A DNA stretch of 64,000 bases from Streptantibioticus cattleyicolor NRRL 8057 = DSM 46488. Lineage in GTDB: Bacteria > Actinomycetota > Actinomycetes > Streptomycetales > Streptomycetaceae. Below the pieces are notes generated by a model. It ran no database searches. It was given only the letters and a program-made list of their open reading frames with translations, and had not been told where the DNA came from. The DNA lies in assembly GCF_000240165.1 (NCBI RefSeq), contig NC_017586.1, positions 3,782,001 through 3,846,000 on the forward strand, in the 5' to 3' direction. The position numbers and the translations under genes are program-made. Positions 39,401-50,200 of the stretch are shown here, piece by piece. How positions within the stretch are numbered: position 1 is the stretch's first letter; each line of letters begins with the position of its first letter.

Positions 39401-41247
39401 ACATGGTCCCGGCCCGGGTGGTGCCGCTGGAGTCGTTCCCGCAGACCCCCAACGCCAAGATCGACACCGGTCCGTTGCAGCGGCTGGAGCTGGACGAGAT
39501 CGTGCGCCGCCACGGCCACCCGGCCGCCCGGCAGCCCGAGCCGGAACCGCCGGCGGCGGACGGCGTGGCCGGCCCGGCCGCCGACGCGGACGCCGCCGAC
39601 CCGGCCGGGGAGCTGCGCACCCGGCTGCGCGGCTGGGTGGCCGAGATCGCCGGGGTGCCGGAGGAGGAGGTCGCCACCGGGGAGCCCATCGGCGACTACG
39701 GCTTCGACTCGATCCGCTTCACCCGGCTCAGCGCCCTGCTGCGCGACCGGCTCGGCGTGACCGTGGCGCCCACCGTCTTCTACGGCCACCCCACGGTGGA
39801 CGCGCTCACCGCCCACCTGCTGCGGCGCTTCCCCGACGAGCTGGCGGCCGTACCCCGGCCCCGTACCGCCGCGCGGGTCACCGCGCCCGTCGCCACCGCC
39901 GCCGCCCCGGCGCCGGCTCCGGCGAGCGGCTACGAACCGGTGGCCGTCGTCGGCATCGGCGGCCGGCTGCCGGAGTCGGAGACGCTGGAGGAGTTCTGGG
40001 ACCACCTGGCCGCCGGACGCGACCTGGTGCGCCCCTACCCGCTCGAACGCGGCTTCTCCCGCGCCCTGTTCGGGCGGTACGCGGACGGCGACCCGGCGGC
40101 GTTCTCCGGCTCGTACGTCAAGGACGTGGCCGCCTTCGACGCCGCGCTCTTCCGCATCTCGCCGCGCGAGGCGGCCCAGATGGACCCGCAGCACCGGCTG
40201 CTGCTGCACGCCGCCCGGCAGGCGATGGAGGACTCCGGCACCGCGCCGGGCGCCCTGTCCGCCACCCGCACCGGCGTCTTCGTCGGGATCAGCGGCGCCG
40301 ACTACTTCAGCCTGCTCGGCCACGAGCGCCGCAGCGACGACCACTTCCTGATCGGCAACGTGGCCTCGGTGGCCGCCAACCGCATCTCCCACCTGTTCAA
40401 CCTGCACGGCCCCAGCACCATCTACGACACCGCCTGCTCCAGCTCGCTGGTGGCCGTCCACCGGGCGGTCCGGGCGCTGCAACGCGGCGACTGCGACGCG
40501 GCGCTGGCCGGCGGGGCCAACCTGCTGCTGTCGCCGTACGGCTTCCTGGGCCTGCGCCGGGCCGGGATGCTCAGCCCGGACGGCCGCTGCAAGACGTTCG
40601 ACGCGCGCGCCGACGGCTACGGGCGCGGCGAGGGCGTCGTCCTGCTGATGCTCAAGCGGCTGGCGCGGGCACGGGCCGACGGCGACCCGGTGCACGGCGT
40701 GATCATCGGCTCGGCGGAGAACCACGGCGGCCGGACGCACTCGCTGACCGTGCCCAACCCACGGGCCCAGACCGACGTCGTCTTCCGCGCCCACGACGCG
40801 GCCGGCGTCCCGCCGGAGTCGATCGGCTACATCGAGGCGCACGGCACCGGCACCGAACTCGGCGACCCGATCGAGGTGGACGGGCTCAAGGACGCCTTCG
40901 CCCGGCTGCTGGAACGCAAGGCCCCGACGACGGGCGAGCCGAGGATCGCGCTCGGCTCGGTGAAGACCAACATCGGCCACCTGGAGGCGGCGGCCGGGGT
41001 GGCCGGGGTGGTCAAGGTGCTGCTGGCGATGAAGCACCGGACGCTGCCCGGCCTGGTCCACCTGACCAGGCCCAACCCGATGCTCGACTTCGACGGCAGC
41101 CCCTTTCGCCTCCAGACCCGCACCACCGCCTGGGAGCCGTGGTGCGACGACGGCGGCACCGCCCACCCCCGGCGGGCGGGCGTCAGTTCTTTCGGTATGG
41201 GCGGCAGCAACGTGCACGTGGTGCTCGAAGAGGCAGAGGAACGGTAG
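36487..41247 (+). CDS. NRPS-PKS gene 3: C-A(Gly)-PCP-KS6
   Basis: 1586 residues. An N-terminal docking-type segment (about 1-30, VVKEVLAAVADGTLTEEQAL) echoes the C-terminus of gene 2. The condensation domain (about 46-490) has HHLITDG at 177-183. The adenylation domain (about 500-1010) has YTSGSTGEPKG and a glycine-type code. The PCP has Ser1075 in GFDSI. KS6 (about 1150-1585) has Cys1317 in DTACSSS, EAHGTGT and NIGH. It therefore adds glycine by an amide bond to the ketide from gene 2 and passes it to KS6. The ATG overlaps the gene 2 stop codon. The frame ends with TAG right after the KS core, and the KS6 linker subdomain starts at the ATG immediately behind the stop, in the same frame, as gene 4. 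Confidence 0.93.
37980..39520 (+). other. Domain: adenylation domain predicted to activate glycine
   Basis: Reading the ten specificity positions by alignment with PheA gives Asp703, Ile704, Leu707, Gln746, Leu769, Gly771, Met793, Ile801, Trp802 and Lys991, that is DILQLGMIWK. The common glycine code is DILQLGLIWK, a single conservative difference. The alignment was done by eye. Confidence 0.75.
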
Positions 41248-41250
41248 ATG
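41235..41250 (+). promoter_or_regulatory. Ribosome site and start of gene 4 at a TAG-ATG junction
   Basis: AGAGGA at 41235-41240, seven bases before ATG 41248, lies inside the end of gene 3. The TAG stop (41245-41247) and the ATG are adjacent and in one frame. The good ribosome site supports real reinitiation rather than a sequencing error. Confidence 0.7.
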
Positions 41251-44200
41251 GAGCAGAAGCAGACGACCTCTGCGCGCGGTGACGTCCTGGTGCTGTCGGC
41301 GTCCGGCCCGCGGCAACTGGCGCAGTACGCCGACGCCGTGGCCCGCTGGATCACCGCCCGCCCGGCCGAGGAACCCCCGGCCGCGCGGCGCACGCTGCGC
41401 CGGCTGACGTACACCTTGCAGACCGGCCGCGAGGAGATGCGGGAACGGCTGGCCGTGGTGGTCACCTCCCTCCCGCAGGCGGCCGAACGGCTGGCCGCGT
41501 TCGCCGCCGACCCGGACGGCGGCCACGGCGTCCTGCGCGGCACGGTGACCGCCCGCCCCGACGACGGGGCGGCGGACGCCGCCGACCCCGCCGCGCTCGC
41601 CGCCCACTGGGTACGCGGCGGCACGGTCGACTGGTCCGCCCTCCACGACGGCGACCGCCCCGCGCGGCTGTCGCTGCCCACCCCGCCCTACGACGCCCGT
41701 CCGTACTGGGTGGCGGAACCGGACGCCGTCGCCGGGCTGTCGGCCCCCGTCGGCCATCCGCTGGCCGGGGCGCCGGACGCGGACGGGACCGCGTTCTCGG
41801 TGACGCTCACCGGCGCCGAGTTCTTCCTGCGTGACCACGCCTTCGGGGAGCTGAAGGTGTTGCCGGCGGTGGCGGCGCTGGAGTTCGCCGTGGTCAACGC
41901 CGCGCGTACCGGGCGGGGTCCGGTGCGCGGCGTCGGGGACGTGATGTGGTCGCGGCCGGTGGTGGTGGCCGGGGAGCCGGTCGAGGTGACGTTGGGGCTG
42001 ACGGCCACGGAGGAGGGCGCCGACTACGAGGTCCGCCGGGGCGGCGAGGTGTGCTCGGCGGGGCGGATCGGGTTCGGTGAGCCGGTGCCGCCGGTGGCCG
42101 GCGAGGACGTGCTCGACCTGGCCGCGATCCGTGCCCGCTGCCCGCGTCCGGTGACCGGTGAGGAGTGCTACGCGCTCTTCGACCGGCTCGGCGGCGGTTA
42201 CGGGCCGAGTTTCCGTCCGCTGCGCTCGCTGGTGTGCGGTGACGCCGAGGTGCTGGCCCGGATCGAGGCCCCCGAGGCGGTCGGCCTGCCGCCCGCGACG
42301 TTCACCCTGCACCCGTCGGTGCTCGACGGCATGCTCCAGGCCGCGCTGTGGACCAAGGCCGACCCGGACGCCGTACGGGAGCGTGAACTGCCGTTCGCGC
42401 TGCGCGAGTTGGAGGTGTACGGGCCGCCGCCGGCGGCCGGCTGGGCGCACGCCGTGCCGTCGGCCGGCGGCGCCGGGCACGACCTGACCCTCACCGACGA
42501 CGAGGGGCGGGTGGCGCTGCGCATCCGCGGGCTGCTCACCCGCGCGGTCGGCCAGGGGCACGCGCTGCGCCCCGGGCAGGAGCCGGCCGCCGGGACGTTC
42601 GCGTTCGAGGAGGTGTGGTCGGCGGCGCCGGTGACCGCCCCGGCCGCGGTGGACGGCGGCACGCTGGTGATCACCGCCGAGCCGGACCCGGCGGCACTGG
42701 CGCCCGGCGCCGAGGTGCTGGCCGTCACCCCCGGCACCGGTTCCGGGGTGACCGCCGGAGGCCGCCGGGTGGCGCTGGAGGGGGCCGGCGACTGGGCGGC
42801 GCTCTTCGCCGACCTGGCCCGCGACGGCCGCCTGCCCGCCCTCGTGGTGTGGGACGGCGTCACCGTCCCGGCCGCCGACGGCCCGCCCGAGGCCACCGCG
42901 CTGCGGCTGACCGCGCTCTTCCAGGGCTGGTCCGCCGCGCGCACCGGACGCCCGGTGCGGCTGCTGCACCTGTACCCGGAGACCGGCGGCACCGACGACG
43001 CGGTGGCCGCCGCGCTGGACGGCCTGGCCCGCACCATCGCCAACGAGCAGCCCGACTTCCTGGCCTGCGCGGTCGCCGTACCGCCCGGCCCGGTCGCGGT
43101 ACGGGCGCGCGCGGTGGCCGAGGAGTCCGGGGCGCCCGAGCACGAGTTCGCCGTGCGGTACCGGGACAGCGGCCGTCAGGTGCGCCGGTGGCGCGCGGTG
43201 GCCGGCTTCGGCGAGGGGACGGTCGCGGCGCCGGAGGTGCGGCGGGACGGTACCTACCTGGTCACCGGCGGCCTCGGCGGCCTCGGCAGGCTGCTGGTGG
43301 GCCACCTCGCGGCCGGCGCGCCCGGGGCCCGGTTCGTGCTGGCCGGACGCTCCCCGCTGGACGCGGCGGGCCAGGCCGGGCTGGCCGCGCTGCGGGAGAC
43401 CGGGGCCGAGGTGGAGTACCGGGTGGCCCGGCTCGGCGAACCCGGCGCCGCCGAGGAGCTGGTCACCGGCGTCCTCGCCGACCACGGCGGGCTGCACGGC
43501 GTCTGGCACCTGGCCGGCACCACCCGCGACGGCTTCCTGCTGGGCAAGGACCCCGCCGAGCTGACCGAGGTGCTGGCCCCCAAGGTGCGCGGCACCCTCG
43601 AACTCGACCGGGCCACCGCCGGGTTGCCGCTCGACTTCTTCGTGCTGTTCTCCTCGATGTCCGGCGCCGCCGGATCCCCGGGCCAGGCCGACTACGCCTA
43701 CGCCAACCGTTTCCTGGACGCCTTCGCCGCCCGGCGCGAGGAGCTGCGCCGCCAGGGCCGCCGCGCCGGGCGCACCCGGTCGCTGCTGTGGTCGCTGTGG
43801 GCGGACGGCGGCATCCGGATGCGGATGGACGCCGCCGCCCAGGAACGCGCCGCCGGCCAGGTGGGGCTGCGCGCCTTCCCGGCCGAGGTGGGCTTGCGCG
43901 CGCTGGACGCCGCCCTCGGCCACGACGGCGACCACCTGCTGCTCGCCCACGGCGACGGGGAGAAGCTGGCCCGGCTGCTGGAGTCCGCCGCCCGCCGCCC
44001 GCTGCCGCGCGCCACCGCACCGGCCGCGCCCGCCCCGCGAGGCCCCGGAGCCGGCGACGACCTCCAGGCGCGCGCCGAGGAACGCCTCAAGGAGATCCTG
44101 GCCGGCGCCTTCGGCATGCCCGCCGAGGAGATCGACCCGGACACCGCGTTCCAGGAGTACGGGATCGACTCCATCCTGATCATGGACCTCAACCGCACCC

Positions 44201-47200
44201 TGGAGGAGCACTTCGGCCCGCTGCCCAAGACGCTCTTCTTCGAGTACCGCGAACTGCGATCGCTGGCGGGCTGGTTCGCCGGCCACCACGCGGACCGGCT
44301 GGCCCCGCCGAGCCCGGCCGCCACCCCGGCGCCCGTCGCCGTCCCCGCAGCCGCGGCCGACCCCGCCCCGGCACCCGTTCCCGCCCCGGCGCCCGCCGAC
44401 GAGCCGGTCGCCATCATCGGGGTCAGCGCCCGCTTCGCCGGCTCCGACGACCTGGACGCCTTCTGGGAGAACCTGCGCGCGGCGCGCGACCTGATCACCG
44501 AGATCCCCGCCGACCGCTGGGACTGGCGCGACTACGACCAGGCCACCGAGGCCGACCGGGAGGCGGTCTACAGCCGCTGGGGCAGCTTCCTGGAGCGCAT
44601 CGACGCCTTCGACCCGCTGTTCTTCGGCATCTCCCCGCGCGAGGCGGCCATCCTCGACCCGCAGGAACGCCTCTTCCTCCAGACCGCCTGGCACACCCTG
44701 GAGGACGCCGGCTACACCCGGGCCGCGCTGCACGGCAGCCGCGTCGGGGTCTACGTGGGCGCGATGTACTCGCTGTACCAGCTCTACGAGGCCGACAACG
44801 GGCGGATCGCCGCCTCCTCCTACGCCGCGATCGCCAACCGCGTCTCGTACACCATGGGCTTCGACGGGCCCAGCATCGCGGTGGACACCATGTGCTCCTC
44901 CACGCTGAGCGCCATCCACCTGGCCATCGCCGACCTGCGCTCCGGCCAGGCCGAGGTGGCGCTGGCCGGCGGGGTCAACCTCCATGTGCACCCGTACAAG
45001 TACCGCTTCCTCGGCCAGGGCCGGTTCACCTCCAGCGACGGGCGGTGCCGCAGCTTCGGCGAGGGCGGGGACGGCTACGTGCCCGGCGAGGGCGTCGGCG
45101 CGGTGCTGCTCAAGCCGCTGTCGAAGGCGCTGGCCGACGGCGACCACGTCTACGCCACCATCCTGGGCAGCGGCGTCAACCACGGCGGGCGCACCAACGG
45201 CTTCACGGTGCCCAACCCGACGGCGCAGGGCGAGCTGATCGGCGAGGCGGTGCGGGCGGCCGGCATCGACCTGGGCTCGGTCTCCTACGTCGAGGCGCAC
45301 GGCACCGGCACCGCGCTCGGCGACCCGGTGGAGATCCGCGGCCTGACCAGGGCCTTCGAGGCGGCCTCGGCGGCCCCGGGCAGCGTGCCGATCGGCTCGG
45401 TCAAGTCCAACCTGGGCCACCTGGAGTCGGCGGCCGGGATGGCCGCGCTCTGCAAGGTGCTGGTCCAGCTCGAACACCGCACGCTGGTGCCGTCCATCCA
45501 CTCCGAGGTGCTCAACCCCAACATCGACTGGCAGACCTCGCCCTTCCGGGTGCAGCGCGAACTCGCCGAGTGGCGCTCGCCGGACGGCGGTCCGCTGCGC
45601 GCCGGGATCAGCTCGTTCGGCGCCGGCGGGGCCAACGCCCACCTGGTGGTCGAGGAGCACCGCGCCGCCCCGTCCCGGCAGGGCACCGGCGGCCGGCAGC
45701 TCTTCCCGTTCTCCGCCAAGACCCCGGAACGGCTGCGCGAACTCGCCCGCCGCTTCGCCGGCTTCCTCACCGCCCACCCCGGCACCGACCCGGCCGCGGT
45801 GGCGTACACCCTCCAGACCGGCCGCGAGCCGCTGGACGACCGGCTCGCCGTGGTCGCCACCACCACCGCCGAACTGGCCGCCGCGCTGGCCGCGTTCGCC
45901 GACGGCGGCCCGCTGCCGGCCGGCTGCCACCAGGGCAGCGCGCGCGGCACGGCCCGCGAGCGCGGCGCCCGGGCGGCGAAGGACGCGGTGCGCTCGGCCG
46001 CCGAACGCCGGGACGTGGACACCCTCGCCGAGCTGTGGGTAGGCGGCGGCGCCCCCGAGTGGCGGCTGCTGCACGAGACCGTGCCCGGCCGGATACCGCT
46101 GCCCGGCTACCCGTTCGAGACGATGCGCTGCTGGATCACCGACGGCGACACCCCGGCGCACCGCAGGACCGGCGGCGCCGCGCCGGCCGGGGCGCCGGAC
46201 GGCGGCCACCCGCTGCTCGGCCCGGTGGACGCGGCCCGCACCCTGGACGCCACCTTGGCCTTCGCCACCGTGCTCACCCCCGGCCACCCGCTCATCCGCG
46301 ACCACCAGGTGCACGGCACCCACCTGCTGCCCGGCGTCGCCGCGCTGGAGCTGGCGGTGGCCGCCGCCGCCACCGCCGGGCTGACCCACCCGTGCGTCCT
46401 GCGTGACGTGCGCTGGCTGCGCCCGCTGACGGTGACCGACGGGGAACGGCGCGCCTGGCTGGAGGTGCGCCGCGACGGCGCCGCCCTCGGCTTCGCGCTG
46501 CGCGGCCCGGACGCGGCCGGCGAGACGGTCTTCGCCGAGGGCACCGCGGAACCGCTCACCGGCGGCGCGGCGGACGCGGTGGTGGCGACCGGCCCGATCC
46601 GCGACCGCTGCCCGAACCGGCACGAAGGCGACCGGCTCTACGCCGACTTCGAGGCGGCCGGGCTCGGCTACGGCCCCGGGCTGCGCGCCGTGGAGTGGAT
46701 CGCGGCCGGCGACGGCGAGGCGCTGACCCGGCTGGTGGTCCCGGCCGCCGCCGACCCCGCGCTCACCGGGTGCGTGCTCCACCCCGCGGTGCTCGACGGC
46801 GCCCTGCACACCTTCGCGGTGCTGCGCGACCGCACCTCGGGGCGGGCCATGGTGCCCTACGCGGTCGGCGCGGTGGAGGTGCTGCGCCCCGCCCCGGCCA
46901 GCGGCTACGCCCACGTCCGCGCGTGCGGGCCGGACCGTTACGAGATCACGCTGCTGGACGACGACGGCCGGGTGTGCGTGCGGCTGCGGGAGTTCGCGCT
47001 GCGGCCGGCCCCCGCCGCCGCGGCCCCGGACCCCGCCCCGGCCGCCGGGGTGGACGGCATGGCGTTCGCGCCGCGCTGGACCCCGGTCACCGAACCGGCG
47101 GCGGAGGCGACCGGCGCGGCCGGCGACACCTGGATCGTCCACGACGACCTGGCCGCGCCGCTCGCCCGGGAACTGGCCGCCCGCTGCCCCGGCCGGGCGC

Positions 47201-50200
47201 TGCTGCTCCAGGCCGGCGACCTCCAGTCACCGGCCGGGCTGGCCGACCCGGCGACGGTCTGGTTCGTCTCCGGAGGCCCCCGGCCGGGCGCCCGCCACGA
47301 CGACGCGCGGGCGCTAGAGGAGAGCCAGGAACGCGGCGTGCTGGCGCTGTTCGGCCTCGTCAAGCTGCTGCTGGAACGCGGCCTCACGTCCCGTCCGCTG
47401 CGCCTCACGGTGGTCACCGAGGACGTGCTCGCCGTCCCCGGCCACCCGGTGCGCGACCCGTTCGCGGGCAGCCTGCACGGGCTGGCGCAGTCGCTGGCCC
47501 ACGAGTGCCCCAACTGGCGGGTGACGGTGCTCGACCGGGCCGGCGGCGAGGAGCCGGGCGCGGCGGCCGGGCGGCTGTCCGCCCTGGCGGCGGCCGGCGG
47601 GCTGCTGGCGCTGCGCGCGGGCACCGCCCACCGCCGCCGGCTGGTGCCGGTGGACGCCACCGCCGCCCCGGCCCGCCCGATCCGCCACGGCGGCGTCTAC
47701 CTGGTGCTCGGCGGCGCCGGCGGCATCGGCCTGGAGCTGACCGACTGGCTGGTGCGCACCTTCGACGCCCGGGTGGTACTGGTCGGCCGCAGCGCCCTGG
47801 ACGGCGACCGGCTCGCCCGGCTGCGGCGCATCGACGCCGACGGCTCCCGGGTGACGTACGAACGCGCCGACGCCGGTGACCCGGCCCAACTGGCCGCCGT
47901 GGTGGGCCGGATCACCGCCGCCCACGGCGCGCTGCACGGCGCCTTCCACTCCACGATCGTGCTGCGCGACCAGTCGCTGGCCAACATGTCGGAGCAGACG
48001 TTCCGGGCGGCGCTGGAGGCCAAGACCCGCACCAGTGTGGCGCTGGCGGCGGCGGTGGCCGGGGTGCCGCTGGACTTCGTGATGTTCTTCTCCTCCGCGG
48101 TGGCCCTGTCCGGCAGCGCCGGGCAGAGCAACTACGCGGCCGGCTCCACCTTCGAGGACGCCTTCGCGCACCACCTGGACGCGGTGCTCGACGCCCGGGT
48201 CCGGGTCGTCAACTGGGGCTACTGGGGCACCGTCGGCATCGTGGCGCAGGACCACTACCGGGAACGGCTCGCCCGCAGCGGCATCTTCTCGATCACCCCG
48301 GCGGAGGGCATGGCGGCCGTGGACCACGTACTCGGACACGACGAGCGGCAGGTGGTGGTCACCAAGGCCACCCGCGCGGTACTGGAGGCGGCCGGCGTGG
48401 ACTTCTCCGGCAACGACTCCTCCGGCAACGACTTCTCCGGCGACCGTTCCGGCGCGGCGGCCACCCCCGCCCGTCCCTCCGCGGCCTTCGCCGCCGTCGA
48501 CGCGCTCGCCGCCGAACCGCCGGTGGACGGCCTGCTGCCGCCCGCCGAGGAGGCCGAACTCGACCGCGTCCTGCTCGACTGGCTCCACCTGCTCTTCCAG
48601 CAGCAGGGCGTCTTCCGCGACGCCGCCGAGCGGTGGACCGAGGAGGCGCTCGCCGCCCGGCTCGGCGTGCTCGGCAAGCAGCGGCGGCTCTTCGCCGAGC
48701 TGTTGCGGGTGCTCACCGAGGGCGGCCGGCTGCGGCAGGACCCGGACGGCGCCTTCGCCACGACGGCCCGCCCGGCCGCCGCCGATCCCGAGGCCGACCT
48801 GGTCGCCCTGTGCGACCGCACCGAGGCGCTGGGCCACTTCGACCGGCTGCTGCGGCCGTGCATGCACCACCTGTTCCCGGTGATGCGCGGCGAGACCCGG
48901 GCCACCGACGTGATGTTCCCCGGCGGCTCCACCGCACTGGTCGAAGGGGCCTACCGGGGCAGCCCGGTGGTGGACCGGGCCAACGTGCTCGTCACCTCCG
49001 CCGTCGGACGCCACCTGGAGCACCTGCGCGACCAGGACCCGTCGCGCACCCTGTCGGTGCTGGAGGTGGGCGCCGGCACCGGCGGCACCACGGCCAGTGT
49101 CCTCCCCGCGATCGCCCGCACCGGCGCCGACGTGCGGTACGTCTACACCGACCTGTCCAAGGCGTTCCTCCAGCACGGCCGGGAACGCTTCGCCGAGCGC
49201 TACCCGTTCCTGGAGTTCCGCACGCTGGACGCCGGACGGGACCCGGCGGCCCAGGGCTTCGAGCCCGGCGGCTACGACGTGGTGGTCGCCGCCAACGTGC
49301 TGCACGCCACCGACGACCTGCTGCGCACCCTCGGCAACGTCAAGTCGCTGCTGCGGCCGGGCGGTTGGCTGGTGCTCAACGAGGCGAGCAAGAACGTGGT
49401 CACCGCCACCCTCACCTTCGGGCTGCTGGACGGCTGGTGGCTCAACAAGGACGCCCACCTGCGGCTGCCCGGCTCACCGCTGCTCTCCGGCGACGGCTGG
49501 GAACGGGTGCTGGCCATGGCCGGCTTCGCGCACAGCCGGGCCGTCCCGGCCGACCGGGGTTCCGCCCAGTGCGTGGTGGTCGCCGAGACCACCGACGCCG
49601 CCCGGCCCGCCCCGGCGCCGGCCCCGGCCCCCGCCGCCGCGCCGCCCGCGTCCGTCCCCGCCCCGGCCGCCACCGCCCCCGCCCCGGCGGACGACGGCGA
49701 CGCGCTGCGCCGGGCCGTCGAGGCGTACGTCAAGCGCGCCTTCCACGAGGTCCTGGAGGTCCCGGAGGACCGGCTCTTCCCCGAGGTCACCTTCGAGAGC
49801 TTCGGCATCGACTCGCTGACCATGCCGCGCGTCATCGACCTGCTCAAGCCGGAGACCGGCGCCCTGCCCGCCACCCTGCTCTTCGAGTACCCGACCATCG
49901 GGGAGCTGGTGGACCACTTCGTGGCCGAGTACGGGGACGTGCTGCGCGCCGCGCTGCTGCCCGCGCCGGACGAGACGGCCCCGGCCCCGGCGACCGCCGC
50001 CGCACCGGTGACCGCGCCGGTCACCGCGCCGGTGACCGTCACGGCGCCCGCGCCCGTACCCGTACCCGCCGCGGCCGAACACCCCGGCGGCTGGAGGAAG
50101 ATCGCGGTCATCGGGGTGGCCGGCCGCTACCCGATGGCCGCCGACCTGGAGGAGTTCTGGGCCAACCTGCGTGACGGCCGCGACTGCGTCACCGAGGTCC

